DNA of 64,000 nucleotides from Peptoniphilus phoceensis (GTDB lineage Bacteria > Bacillota > Clostridia > Tissierellales > Peptoniphilaceae), in assembly GCF_001517665.2 (NCBI RefSeq), contig NZ_LN999808.1, forward strand, positions 186,001 through 250,000, in the 5' to 3' direction. The translations under genes and the position numbers were made by a program. Positions 33,478-42,922 of this stretch are shown piece after piece. Every line of letters starts with the position of its first letter. Position 1 is the stretch's first letter. The notes beneath the pieces are model-generated. The model did no database searches and was not told the DNA's origin. It worked only from the letters and a program-made list of their open reading frames with translations.

Positions 33478-35967
33478 TTACTTAATCATGTTTACAATCA
33501 TTTGAGCGACTTCTGCCCTAGTTAAATTATCTTTAGGTCCAAAAGTTCCATCATCACGTCCAACTAATAGACCCTTTTCTGTTGCTTCTTTTACATCTTT
33601 TGATGCCCAATCAGAAATCTTATTTTGATCCTTAAATTTAGGAGCTTCTAGATTCTTTACTTTTATATCAAATTTTTCAGCAAATAAATTTAGTATTCTC
33701 GCAATTTCTTCACGAGTTATCTCTCTATCTCCTCCAAAAGTATTATCTTCATAGCCTACTATAATACCATTTTCGATTGCCCAATTTACATAAGCAGATT
33801 CTTCTGAATTTGCATCAACATCTTTCAAAGACTTGCCTTTATATTTTTCCACATCAATTTTTTTGAATCTTCCCAATGCCTTTACTACATTATATCTTGT
33901 AGAATTTTTATTTGGTTTAAATTCATTTCCTATTAAGTCAATTAAATTATTTTCAAGTGCGTAATTTATTGAATCTTTAGCCCAATGTCCATCAATATCA
34001 GTAGCTTTTCCAGAATTTTTTGCTAAATTTTTATTTGCAATTTCCTTTACCTTTTTTAATGCATCTTCTTTTGTGAATATACTTGATTTTGATACATAAA
34101 CAGGATGAGTTTCTGTTCGATCATGATGTCTAGGGAAGAGTCTTATTGGTTCTTCTCTTGTGTCATCTTTTTCTGGTTGAGTAGGAGTTGGTTTAGTTGG
34201 TTCAACTGAATTATCTTCTTCTGGTTCTGTTTTTTCTACTTTTTCAAATATAGCATTTATTGTTAAATCTTGGTCTAATTCACCTACAAACTCTTTGTCC
34301 CAACCTTTAAATTTATATCCTTCAAGTCCTTCTACTTCTGGTGCCATTTTCTCTAATTTTGTTGCATCAAAATTCATTGGAAGAACTCTTGTATTTAGAA
34401 TTACACCATCTTCATTTGGTAAGAATTTTCCTTTATTTTCATCAACTTTAAAAGTAACTCTAACTTCTGATGGCTTTACTGGTGTTGGATCTTCTTTTAC
34501 AATTTTAAAACTATCTACAACAGATTTGTCGCTAGTTCTATAAGTTGTAACTTCAATTGAATTATCTGTAACTTTTACATTTGAAATGTTTGGAACTTTT
34601 TCTTGGTTCTTTACTGCTGAATATTCAAAATTTTTATCTTGCATTATGTCATAAAATTTAGAACCTGATGCAGAGTTTGTTGTAACATATATAATTCCCT
34701 TTGGATTTACATATTCACTCGGTGCTTTTCCTTCTTCTCCATTTTCCCATTCAATTATTGGTTTTGTTCCTTCCATTACATGAGTTCTTGTATAAACGTG
34801 GTCGTGTCCATTTAGTACAAGGTCAATTTTATTTTCTTTTAATATTGGAACAAGTGTTGATCTCATATCTGTAATATAATCATCTAATGCATGACGTGCT
34901 ACTGTGTATGGAGGATGATGAAATGTTACTACTCTCCATTTTACATTTGGACTTTCTGCAACTGCTTTTTTAATTGTAACTCTGTGTTCTGCATAATCTT
35001 TGTTATTTGAATTTAAACAGATAAATAATGTGTTGTTGTAAACATAATAGTAATTGCTTCCTGCATTTGATTTTCCTTCATCTTGTACATTTGAAACTTT
35101 GAAGTGTTCTTCGTGAGCATTTCCTCTTTCATCATGATTTCCTATTATTGGTGCAAGAGTTAATCCATTGAAACCTTCTCTATTAATATATGCATCATAT
35201 TGTTCTTCGTCCTTTCCAGTATCTACTTGATCTCCAAGTGAAAGTAAGAATGATGCACTAGAATCTAATTCTGGTAAAAGCTTTAGTGTTTTATCCCAGC
35301 CGTCTTTACCATTTAAATATCCATGTGATCCTATTTGAGGGTCTCCTGCTGCGAAGAAACTAAAATCTCCTGTTCCACCAGTTTTAAAAGTTTTAACTTC
35401 AGAAACTGTATCTCCATTAGAGAATCTATACATATATTCAGTGTCTGGTTCTAATCCATCTAAAGTTACTTGATTACTTGAATATCCTGAAAGATTTGTT
35501 TTTTCGATAACTGTTGCATCAAGAACTGTTGCATCTTTAAAATCTTTTTCTGCATTTAGTTTTGCAAACTCAAATTTTCCTTTTTCTTTTGTATTTGCAT
35601 ACCATGTGAAGTTTCTTTCTGTGCCATCTTTTCCTATAGTCAATATGTCATTTGTTAAAATAATTTTTTGATCTTTTAGATCTAATTCTGGTTGTACATC
35701 TTTATCCTCTGTAGAAGGTGTTCCATTGTCTACATCTGTTGTCACTTCATCTGATGCATTATTAACTTCTTCTTTAGGTGTCACTTCATTTGATGCATCA
35801 TTAACTTCTTCTTTTGGTGTTGCTTCATTTAATTGAGCATCACCTTCTGCCGCTTCTACAACATTTGTACTAAATCTAATTTCATTACCTTCAAATCCCA
35901 ATCCTAATGGTGAAAATACTGAAACTAACATTAGTATAGCTAAAAATAAACTGAATCTTCTTTTCAT
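33478..35967 (-). CDS. SLH-anchored metallophosphoesterase (purple acid phosphatase-like)
   Basis: Secreted surface enzyme of 829 aa. A signal peptide (cleavage near VVEAAEG) is followed by two 13-aa TPKEEVNNASDEV repeats. An N-terminal Fn3-like phosphatase domain is next, then a calcineurin-type phosphoesterase domain. Its metal motifs are FFAAGDPQIG, LSLGDQVDTG, IIGNHDE, VTFHHPPY and VLNGHDHVYTRTH. After this come one InlB-like repeat (YKFKGWDKEF), a Pro/Glu linker and three S-layer homology domains (ITREEIARILNLF, LTRAEVAQMIVNMIK). The SLH domains bind pyruvylated cell-wall polymer. Likely releases phosphate from extracellular esters. Good GGAGG box before the ATG. Confidence 0.92.
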   Translation of the reverse strand: MKRRFSLFLAILMLVSVFSPLGLGFEGNEIRFSTNVVEAAEGDAQLNEATPKEEVNDASNEVTPKEEVNNASDEVTTDVDNGTPSTEDKDVQPELDLKDQKIILTNDILTIGKDGTERNFTWYANTKEKGKFEFAKLNAEKDFKDATVLDATVIEKTNLSGYSSNQVTLDGLEPDTEYMYRFSNGDTVSEVKTFKTGGTGDFSFFAAGDPQIGSHGYLNGKDGWDKTLKLLPELDSSASFLLSLGDQVDTGKDEEQYDAYINREGFNGLTLAPIIGNHDERGNAHEEHFKVSNVQDEGKSNAGSNYYYVYNNTLFICLNSNNKDYAEHRVTIKKAVAESPNVKWRVVTFHHPPYTVARHALDDYITDMRSTLVPILKENKIDLVLNGHDHVYTRTHVMEGTKPIIEWENGEEGKAPSEYVNPKGIIYVTTNSASGSKFYDIMQDKNFEYSAVKNQEKVPNISNVKVTDNSIEVTTYRTSDKSVVDSFKIVKEDPTPVKPSEVRVTFKVDENKGKFLPNEDGVILNTRVLPMNFDATKLEKMAPEVEGLEGYKFKGWDKEFVGELDQDLTINAIFEKVEKTEPEEDNSVEPTKPTPTQPEKDDTREEPIRLFPRHHDRTETHPVYVSKSSIFTKEDALKKVKEIANKNLAKNSGKATDIDGHWAKDSINYALENNLIDLIGNEFKPNKNSTRYNVVKALGRFKKIDVEKYKGKSLKDVDANSEESAYVNWAIENGIIVGYEDNTFGGDREITREEIARILNLFAEKFDIKVKNLEAPKFKDQNKISDWASKDVKEATEKGLLVGRDDGTFGPKDNLTRAEVAQMIVNMIK
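35741..35818 (-). repeat. Two 39-bp tandem repeats near the N-terminus of the SLH protein
   Basis: Two in-frame 39-bp units (35741-35779 and 35780-35818) encode TPKEEV-N/D-AS-EV. They differ at only a few bases. Confidence 0.85.
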
Positions 35968-36059
35968 TATATACCTCCTCTTCAGTTAGAATTATTATTT
36001 CACAATATTGTAAAGTCAAAGAATATAATCTGTAATGTATTCTTAAAGATTTTGTAAAT

Positions 36060-37205
36060 TTATCTTCTTTTTAATTTGATTTTTTCTTTTTTATAGATTA
36101 CTCCTGATAGATAAGCGCTAACTGGAACCATTATAATTACTACTGCTGTACCTATGAGCGAATTGACAAGTTCAACAGCAAAAAAATCTGAACTAACTAA
36201 TTGATTAAAATCAACTCCATAGGATATTAAAACTAAAACTGTAGCTATGGAGCTTCCCAAAAATGCAAATACCAAAGTATCGACCATAGTACCTATAATA
36301 TCCTTTCCTATTATCATCCCAGATTTAAAAAGTTCTATTTTTGTTATTTTAGGATTTTTTACATATATCTCATGAAGTGCAGAAGATATTGAAACGGAAA
36401 CGTCCTTACAAGCTCCATAGGCTGCTATGGCAACACCTGCAAACATAAGAGGATATATTTGTAATCCTGTTTTTGAATTTATAAGTAAGAGTCCTTCTAC
36501 ATCAGCTAAATTATATCCACTTAAATGTGTGAAATAAGATGAAATATAAAAACATATTGCAGCAGATATAAATCCAACTGACACACTTATTAAGTTTACA
36601 AGTCCAATTAATGTGTAACCTTGAAGTATTACAACCGAATAAATACTTCCCAAGACACAGGTTAATATTGTAACCCATACTGGCGAATGTCCCAAATATA
36701 TTAGAGGGATCATAAAACAAAACATTAAATATAAACTTATAAAAAGTGATGCCGCAGATTTTATCCCCTTTGACTTTCCAATTGCATATAACATTATTAA
36801 AAATAAAAGTAACATAATAGCTATTGGGACAGATCTGTCGTAATTATAAATTGTATAATATGGCTCAATCCCCTTTGGTTCGTCCACATAAACTATTACC
36901 TTAGAACCTTCCTTTAAGTACACAGAATGTTCCGAAAATAAATTATTTTCTATAGTTATTGGTTTATCAAACCTTTTATTTTTCATTTTAACCAAAACTT
37001 TTTGGGATCCAGTCTTTAAATTTGGATAACTCTCAACTGTATCTTCATCTAAAACTTTTATAACCTTACCCTTCTCATAAGAAACTGCGTTTTGAACTAT
37101 AACTGTATCTCCAAAGTCTACATCTTTCCAAAAAATAAAAATAAAAATTAAAATTAAAATTAAAACTAACGCCCCGTTACAAATATATTTTATTTTTTTA
37201 CTCAT
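36060..37205 (-). CDS. YibE/F family membrane protein
   Basis: A 381-aa integral membrane protein of the YibE/F-like family. One N-terminal helix (about 8-26) is followed by an extracytoplasmic beta-rich domain (about 30-125), then about seven helices. The family segment GVAIAAYGACKDVSVSISSALHE-like AAYGACKDVSVSISSALHEI lies at about residues 258-277. Length is typical. AAGGAG precedes the start. It is in the segment bounded by the duplicated peptidase end, next to the SLH phosphatase and an IS remnant. The transported or processed substrate is unknown. Confidence 0.88.
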   Translation of the reverse strand: MSKKIKYICNGALVLILILIFIFIFWKDVDFGDTVIVQNAVSYEKGKVIKVLDEDTVESYPNLKTGSQKVLVKMKNKRFDKPITIENNLFSEHSVYLKEGSKVIVYVDEPKGIEPYYTIYNYDRSVPIAIMLLLFLIMLYAIGKSKGIKSAASLFISLYLMFCFMIPLIYLGHSPVWVTILTCVLGSIYSVVILQGYTLIGLVNLISVSVGFISAAICFYISSYFTHLSGYNLADVEGLLLINSKTGLQIYPLMFAGVAIAAYGACKDVSVSISSALHEIYVKNPKITKIELFKSGMIIGKDIIGTMVDTLVFAFLGSSIATVLVLISYGVDFNQLVSSDFFAVELVNSLIGTAVVIIMVPVSAYLSGVIYKKEKIKLKRR

Positions 37206-37294
37206 CCTTTCACTCCTTCTGCAAAATTATTGCATTCAAAAGTAAATTTTATATATATTTAATGTAAAATAAAATTTATTATCCCATCACTTTT

Positions 37295-37325
37295 ATAAAA
37301 AGGCTCTATGTCAAATATTGGGGAG
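37295..37325 (+). repeat. Left arm of the outer inverted repeat around the IS30 remnant
   Basis: ATAAAAAGGCTCTAT...GGGGAG. It matches, inverted, 38460-38490 with the first 14 bases identical. A hairpin GAGACTCG/CGAGTCTC (37323-37344) follows directly. Confidence 0.75.
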
Positions 37326-37361
37326 ACTCGTTAATTCGAGTCTCTCTTTTCATTTGATAAG

Positions 37362-38425
37362 TTGTAAAATGAAATGCAACACAAATAAAAAATAAAAACT
37401 CATATTAACTTCGTGTAATTTGTTAATAATGACAAAAACACACACCTAGGTTAATATGAGCTATAAAAATCTTACACTAAACGAAAGAAATAAGATAGAG
37501 GTATTAAACAAAGAGGGCTATTCTTCTAGAAGAATAGCAAAAATTTTAGGATTTCACCATTCCACAATAGCTAAAGAGCTTAAAAGATGTGATACTGAAT
37601 ACGAAGCTGACCTAGCAGAAAGAGATAAAGAATCTAAATCATCTTTAAAAGCCAGAAAACTAAAGTAACTTATGAAATATTAGAAAGTATCAAAGAAAAA
37701 CTTAATTCTAAATGGTCACCTGAGCAAATTGTAGGTTGCCTTATAAAGGAATATTAAGCTTTAAAACAATATATAACTGGATTTATTCTGGAATAATAGA
37801 CTTTGATATTTCAAAATTAAGAAGAAAAGGTAAGTCTAGAAAAAGTAAAGAAACAAGAGGAAAATTTAACATAGGTACATATATAAGAAAAAGACCAAAA
37901 AACATAAAGTATAGAGTTTTCTTCGGACATACCCAAGGGGCACAAGACTGGGAACTTGATACAGTTGTGTCTTTAAGAGGAAAAAGCAAAGGGTGCTTAG
38001 CAACATTTGTTGAAAGAAAAACAAGGTTTTATATAGCATTACCAATGAAAGATAGAAGCAAAGATTCAATGTTTGAAGCAATCAATAAACTTGTTAAATC
38101 ACTTCCAAAAGAAGGCTTAAAGAGCTTCACATCAGATAGAGGAAAAGAATTTGCTTGCTATGACGAAGTTGAAAAGCTTGGAATAGACTTTTACTTTGCT
38201 GACCCATATTCAGCATGGCAAAGAGGAAGTAATGAAAATTCAAATGGTTTATTGAGAGAATATTATCCTAAAAAGACAGATTTAGCAGAGATATCTGAAG
38301 AAGATCTTATTAAAAATTTAATATAGCTTAACAGCAGACCTATGAAATGTCTAAATTATCAAACTCCATTTGAATTATTTTTACATGAGCTTAGTTTAAT
38401 TTAGGTGTCGCAATATTATTTGCAA
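37362..38425 (+). mobile_element. Degenerate IS30-family insertion sequence
   Basis: About 1.06 kb bounded by imperfect 21-bp inverted repeats (37362-37382 and 38405-38425; 14 of 21 matching, both ending GCxACAC inward). The only gene is a broken IS30-type transposase. Size and end type fit the IS30 family. No target duplication is clear. Confidence 0.8.
37456..38404 (+). pseudogene. IS30-family transposase, broken by two frameshifts and a stop
   Basis: The N-terminal HTH (LTLNERNKIEVLNKEGYSSR) is in one frame to 37668. The middle (KLNSKWSPEQIVGC) continues in a second frame. The catalytic part (WELDTVVSLRGKSKG, SFTSDRGKEFACYD, GSNENSNGLLREYYPKKTDL, the D, D and E of the triad) runs 37736-38326 in a third. 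A TAG at about 38324 cuts off the last RPMKCLNYQTPFELF segment. The protein cannot be made whole, so the copy is inactive. Confidence 0.9.
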
Positions 38426-38459
38426 TTCATCTTAAATAAAAATATCTGTTAGAGATTTA

Positions 38460-38490
38460 CTCCCCAACAGATATTATAGAGCCTTTTTAT
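38460..38490 (-). repeat. Right arm of the outer inverted repeat
   Basis: CTCCCCAACAGATATTATAGAGCC then TTTTTAT, inverted match to 37295-37325. The stretch 38441-38475 also forms a 10-bp hairpin AATATCTGTT/AACAGATATT. Confidence 0.75.
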
Positions 38491-38550
38491 GTTTTCTCGT
38501 CTTTTTCTATATAGGTGTCTTTTGCAACAACCCCTTAATTTTCTCAAAAC

Positions 38551-38661
38551 TTATAAACTTACTTGCAGGCGTCAATAAATTTTTCAAAAATCATATTCAT
38601 TTCTTTGTCATCGTACATCATTTCTGGGTGCCATTGTACTGCAAGGGCAAATTTTTTATCG
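38551..38661. repeat. Right copy of the 111-bp direct repeat
   Basis: Part of the intact peptidase C26 gene end and its 3' flank; same orientation as 33031-33141. Confidence 0.9.
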
Positions 38662-39293
38662 TCAAGATAAACTGCTTCTACTAATCCTTCTTCAGATAAA
38701 GCAGCTTTTTTTAATCCCTTTCCAATTTCATTTACTCCTTGATGGTGATAGGAGTTAGTCCAAATTTCTTCTCTTTTAAAAATATCAAAAAGTGGAGAAT
38801 CTTCTACTATTTTTAGTGCATGTGATGGTTCATTTCTAAGTGAATTGCTCATTGAGTGAGCTGGAAAACCTGCTGAAGGTAAGTCTTGGTGGATAGTGCC
38901 TCCAAGAGTAACATTTAAAATTTGAAGTCCTCTGCAAATTCCCAAGAAAGGTATGTCTTTTTCTAGTGCATACTCTGTCATAAAAATTTCTTCGTGGTCT
39001 CTGATATTGTCAAAATTTCCTGCCTTGCCAGAGTTTCTTTCGTTATAAGTTCTTGGATTTACGTCATGTCCTCCAGATAAAAGTAGTCCGTCAATTTTAT
39101 CTAAGACTTCTCTCATGTCCTCAAGACTTTTTATATTTGGTATTAAAATTGGGATTCCGCCATTTCTTTCCACTGCCCTAATATAATCTGCTGCTACTAA
39201 TTGCCAATCTTGACCTTCAACCCCAATTTGTCCAACATCATTTTGAGAAATATCTCTAAGTGAGTTAACAGAAATTCCTATAAGTGGTTTCAT
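38559..39293 (-). CDS. Gamma-glutamyl-gamma-aminobutyrate hydrolase family protein (peptidase C26)
   Basis: Class I glutamine-amidotransferase-like hydrolase that cleaves gamma-glutamyl bonds; PuuD-like. The catalytic Cys is in PFLGICRGLQILNVTLGGTI (about residues 115-134), and the His/Glu pair in LAVQWHPEMM (about 218-227). The oxyanion region LLLSGGHDVNP is also present. Length 244 aa is normal. Its 3' end is duplicated 5.5 kb away. GGAGG precedes the ATG. No putrescine genes are nearby, so the physiological substrate is open. Confidence 0.93.
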   Translation of the reverse strand: MKPLIGISVNSLRDISQNDVGQIGVEGQDWQLVAADYIRAVERNGGIPILIPNIKSLEDMREVLDKIDGLLLSGGHDVNPRTYNERNSGKAGNFDNIRDHEEIFMTEYALEKDIPFLGICRGLQILNVTLGGTIHQDLPSAGFPAHSMSNSLRNEPSHALKIVEDSPLFDIFKREEIWTNSYHHQGVNEIGKGLKKAALSEEGLVEAVYLDDKKFALAVQWHPEMMYDDKEMNMIFEKFIDACK

Positions 39294-39425
39294 TATCTTC
39301 CTCCCTGTGTTTTATTAAACTCATTATATCAAAGTCAAGATAAAATTGGTAATTTTTTAATTTGTCTAAGCATTTATTGCTTAAAAAATTAAATTAATAT
39401 ATAATCAGTAGATTAGAGGTGCATT

Positions 39426-40754
39426 ATGAGTTTAAATAGACAATTTTTCAAATTTGTCATCCCATCTATTATAGCAATGTGGGTATTTTCGATTTATACA
39501 ATTGTAGATGGATTTTTTGTTGCAAACTTTGCAGGTGAAATGGAACTATCTGCTGTCACAATAGTAGTTCCATATGTAAATTTCCTATTTGCAATTGCAA
39601 TTATAACTGGAGTTGGGTCTCAAACCATTATAGGAATAGAGCTTGGAAAGGGAAATCGTGACGAGGCAAACAAGGTTTTTACCTTCATAATTTTATTTAT
39701 CCTTGCTTTTTCCATTGTCCTATCTATTCTTGGAATAATTTTTATGAATCAAATAATAAGATTTCTCGGTGCAGACTCAAGTTTATTTAGTTTATCACAC
39801 CAATATCTTTCAGTTATTGTTTTCTTTTCGCCCTTCTACATCATTGCCTACGCCTTTGAGGTTTTGGTAAAGGTCGATGGCTTTCCTAGAACAGCAATAA
39901 TTGGTGCAGTGTCTGCCTGTGTCACAAATATAATTTTAGATTACATTTTAATTGACAAGTTCCAAATGGGAGTAAAGGGTGCTGCCCTTGCCACTGGCAT
40001 AGCTCAATTTTTATCCTGTCTAATATTTTTCATTCACTTTAGATCTGCCAAGGGCTATCTTCGTTTTGTAAAAATAAAAATGACAGCTGCTGAAATAATT
40101 CAGTATTTAAAAACAACTGTCGCCTATGGTTTTGGAGAATTTATATCTGAACTAAATGCTGCAACTTTTGTCTTTATATTTAACTTATTTATAATAAAAT
40201 ATCTTTCACCAGAATATCTATCTGCCTACGCAGTAATAAATTACATGTCCCTATTTGCAAGTTCTACCTTCCAGGGAGTTTGTCACGGGACACTTCCTCT
40301 CCTATCCTACTATCATGGTTCAGAAGAGAGAGAAAAAAGTTTAAAAATTATAAAGATGAGTTTTATATTTATATTTATAGTTTCTCTTATTATGTATGCA
40401 ATAGCCTTCTTTGGAGCAAGAACTCAATTTGAAATGTTCTTGGAAAACAAAAATATGATTTCTGCATCAATAAGACCTATGAGAATTTATGCCCTCATGT
40501 TTTTATTGGCAGGTCACAATTTATTTATAGCTTCACTTTCATCAGCCATAGGTGATCCAAAATATTCCATAATTATAAATATTTTGAGGGGGTCAGTTGC
40601 CCTATTTATATCAATTTATCTTTGTGTTCACCTTCTTGGAACAAGGTATTTATTCTTCGGAGCAATAATTTCTGAATTTATAGTATTTTTAATCTCACTT
40701 TACTCACTAAATAAAATGGTTAATAAACCAAAATTACAAGTTAAAAATGCCTAA
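39426..40754 (+). CDS. MATE family efflux transporter
   Basis: Multidrug and toxin extrusion family exporter with twelve predicted helices in 442 aa. The N-terminal half starts FVIPSIIAMWVFSIYTIVDG with FFVANFAGEMELSAVTIVVP, the usual MATE motif; the second half repeats the fold with GVCHGTLPLLSYYHG. AGAGGTGC is a weak ribosome binding site. It is monocistronic, with a terminator shared with the convergent degV-like gene. Drug specificity cannot be read from sequence. Confidence 0.92.
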   Translation: MSLNRQFFKFVIPSIIAMWVFSIYTIVDGFFVANFAGEMELSAVTIVVPYVNFLFAIAIITGVGSQTIIGIELGKGNRDEANKVFTFIILFILAFSIVLSILGIIFMNQIIRFLGADSSLFSLSHQYLSVIVFFSPFYIIAYAFEVLVKVDGFPRTAIIGAVSACVTNIILDYILIDKFQMGVKGAALATGIAQFLSCLIFFIHFRSAKGYLRFVKIKMTAAEIIQYLKTTVAYGFGEFISELNAATFVFIFNLFIIKYLSPEYLSAYAVINYMSLFASSTFQGVCHGTLPLLSYYHGSEEREKSLKIIKMSFIFIFIVSLIMYAIAFFGARTQFEMFLENKNMISASIRPMRIYALMFLLAGHNLFIASLSSAIGDPKYSIIINILRGSVALFISIYLCVHLLGTRYLFFGAIISEFIVFLISLYSLNKMVNKPKLQVKNA

Positions 40755-40757
40755 GAA

Positions 40758-40789
40758 AAGAGGAAGCCTTTTTTGACTTCCTCTTATTT
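40758..40789 (+). terminator. Bidirectional terminator between MATE and DegV genes
   Basis: 9-bp stem AAGAGGAAG / CTTCCTCTT, 10-nt loop, T-rich on both strands. Confidence 0.85.
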
Positions 40790-41667
40790 TAATCTAAATA
40801 TTTTTTAAATTTTTCTGGTATATTTTCTGCTAGATAAGCAAGGCCATAAATATCTGGACCAACGTGTGATGCTATAGTCTGACCAATTTCAAGAATTAGG
40901 AATTTCTTATAGCCCTTGTCTTTTAGTTTATTTATCAAAGAATCAAGTAGTTCTTTGTTATCAGCATATACTGGGAAAATTCTGTCATCTCCATTGGAAT
41001 TAGATTTTTCTTTCATAATTTCAACCATTTTTTTATAGGATTTATTTTTTCCACGAACTACATCTGATAAATAGATTTTTCCCTCTTCATCAACTTCTAA
41101 AATTGGAAGAATATTCAATACACTTGAAATTTTTGCCTTAGTTCTTGAAACTCTGCCACCTTCATAGAGGTATTTTAAGTCATATACTGTAAAGATGTGT
41201 TTAGTGTTTTTTACTAAAAACTCTAATAAGTCTAAGACTTCATCATAGGATGCTCCATTTTTTGCAGCAAGCCCTGCGAAATAAGTTATTTGACCAAAAC
41301 CAACTGATGCAGCAAGAGAGTCCACAATTTCAACTCTTACATCATATTTTTCCTCAATTTCTTTTTTTGCCATGCAGGCATTTTGAAAGGTTCCACTCAT
41401 GCCAGATGATAAGGTTAAACAAATAATGTCTATTCCATCTTTTGCAAGTTCTTCAAATTTTTTTAGGTACTCATAAAAAGTTATTTGGCTTGTCTTAAAA
41501 AAAGCTCCTTCTCTCATCCTTTTATAGATTTCTTGATTATCTATGTCTTCTTTTAAGTCTTCGCCTTCTTCATCTGTACTTTTTATCCTAAAAATCTCTA
41601 TATCTAAATCTTCCAATGTCTTTTTATCTAAATCACATGAGGAATCTGATATTATTTTAAAAGTCAT
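40789..41667 (-). CDS. DegV family fatty-acid-binding protein
   Basis: A 292-aa soluble protein of the DegV (FakB-like) family, which binds one fatty acid and presents it to the kinase FakA for incorporation into phospholipid. The N-terminal ISDSSCDL, the TSQITFYEY segment, the LSSGMSGTFQNACMA lipid-carboxyl site, DLKYLYEGGRVSRTKA and the C-terminal GQTIASHVGPDIYGL are typical. GGAGG precedes the ATG. No fakA is seen in the window. Confidence 0.94.
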   Translation of the reverse strand: MTFKIISDSSCDLDKKTLEDLDIEIFRIKSTDEEGEDLKEDIDNQEIYKRMREGAFFKTSQITFYEYLKKFEELAKDGIDIICLTLSSGMSGTFQNACMAKKEIEEKYDVRVEIVDSLAASVGFGQITYFAGLAAKNGASYDEVLDLLEFLVKNTKHIFTVYDLKYLYEGGRVSRTKAKISSVLNILPILEVDEEGKIYLSDVVRGKNKSYKKMVEIMKEKSNSNGDDRIFPVYADNKELLDSLINKLKDKGYKKFLILEIGQTIASHVGPDIYGLAYLAENIPEKFKKYLD

Positions 41668-41892
41668 TTGTCCCTCCTATTAGGATTATTTAGCTTCTTT
41701 TATCAATCTTAAATATTTAAATTATATGTATCTTAACTTTTTGATTTTTCTTTTTTAATTAAAATATTTTATAAAAATAATACTTACATATTAATATTAT
41801 AACATAGAGTTAATTTTTCATATAATATTTTATTAGTTTTCATGAAGTCTAAATCTTGATTTAATTTCCAAAATATTTGTTATAATAAATTT

Positions 41893-42345
41893 ATGGAAAA
41901 AAAATATATGAAAGAAGCCCTTCGATACGCCCATCGCTCTCTTTTATCTGACGATGTGCCTATTGGCTGTGTAATTGTAAAAAATAATAAAATAATTGCC
42001 TACGGCTACAATAAAAAAGAGGATTTAAAAAATCCCACTGCCCACGCAGAAATAATGGCTATAAATATGGCTGCAAAACACTTAAATTCTTATCATTTAG
42101 AATCTTGTGATATTTATGTAACTCTTGAACCTTGCCTAATGTGTGTTGGTGCCATCCTAAATTCTAGGATAAAAAATTTATATTTTGGTGCAAGAAATAA
42201 GAGGTTTGGTGCTGTTGTTTCCCATCAAAAAATAGAAAAACTCATAACTAATCACAATATCAGTTATGAGTATGGAATCATGGAAAAGGAATGTGCAAGC
42301 CTCATTTCCAATTTTTTCTCAGATCTTAGGAAGAGGTCTAAATAA
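41893..42345 (+). CDS. tadA: tRNA adenosine(34) deaminase
   Basis: Deaminates A34 to inosine in tRNA-Arg(ACG). The zinc and catalytic motifs are HAEIMAI (about 51-57) and the PCLMCVGA loop (about 81-88, with TLEPCLMC). DDVPIGCVIV and NKRFGAVVS are also family-typical. Length 150 aa is normal. No Shine-Dalgarno is obvious upstream of the ATG. Its last 27 bases overlap the convergent PAP2 gene. Confidence 0.95.
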   Translation: MEKKYMKEALRYAHRSLLSDDVPIGCVIVKNNKIIAYGYNKKEDLKNPTAHAEIMAINMAAKHLNSYHLESCDIYVTLEPCLMCVGAILNSRIKNLYFGARNKRFGAVVSHQKIEKLITNHNISYEYGIMEKECASLISNFFSDLRKRSK

Positions 42346-42870
42346 AAATTCTAGATTGTTTTGCAAAAAGTCTAGTATAAACTTGTCGTAATAATTTTTT
42401 GTGAGAAAGGCAATAATCATTCCAATAATTGCTCCAATGATTACATCGCTTGGATAATGTACGAAGTGATAAATTCTTGAAAATGCAATTAAAATAGCTA
42501 TCACAATAAATACTATTCCCATTCCCTTAAAGTAAAAATAAATTGTAAGAGCTGCTGCAAAAGATGAAGATGCGTGACCTGATGGGAAAGAAAAATCTGT
42601 GGGATTTTTTATTAAAAGTTCCACCTTTGAAATCCAAGAAGGTCTTTTTCTTTTTAAAGTGTTTTTCAAAAAAATATTGCAGACTATACCATTAAATATT
42701 AGGGCAAGAATAATATTTATGCTCTCAATCCTAAAACCTAGGTAAAATAGAATGAAAACTGTGAAAAGCCATATTGCTCCTCCAGTCCCAAGATGGGTTA
42801 TGGCAATCATGTATCTATTTAAGGTGTCATTCCTTATACCAAGGAGCCAGTTTAAAAATTTGCTATCCAT
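42319..42870 (-). CDS. PAP2 family phosphatase
   Basis: Membrane lipid phosphatase, type 2 phosphatidic acid phosphatase superfamily, with about five or six helices. The three catalytic motifs are KNTLKRKRPSW (about 67-77), FPSGHASSSFA (about 95-105) and SRIYHFVHYPSDVIIGAIIG (about 131-150). It may act on undecaprenyl pyrophosphate or a phospholipid phosphate. Length 183 aa is common. The 3' end overlaps tadA tail-to-tail. Confidence 0.92.
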   Translation of the reverse strand: MDSKFLNWLLGIRNDTLNRYMIAITHLGTGGAIWLFTVFILFYLGFRIESINIILALIFNGIVCNIFLKNTLKRKRPSWISKVELLIKNPTDFSFPSGHASSSFAAALTIYFYFKGMGIVFIVIAILIAFSRIYHFVHYPSDVIIGAIIGMIIAFLTKNYYDKFILDFLQNNLEFLFRPLPKI

Positions 42871-42892
42871 TAATACCTCACAAATTATTTTA

Positions 42893-42916
42893 TAAAAAAA
42901 GGCCTATCACTAGGCC
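42893..42916 (-). terminator. Terminator of the small acidic protein gene
   Basis: Minus strand: GGCCTA / TAGGCC stem, loop GTGA, seven T. Confidence 0.9.
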
Positions 42917-42922
42917 ATGAAA

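Noticed and set aside
33031-38661. attL/attR sites of an integrative element
   Set aside because: No integrase or excisionase lies in the segment and the repeat is long and diverged, so homologous recombination or old duplication fits better.
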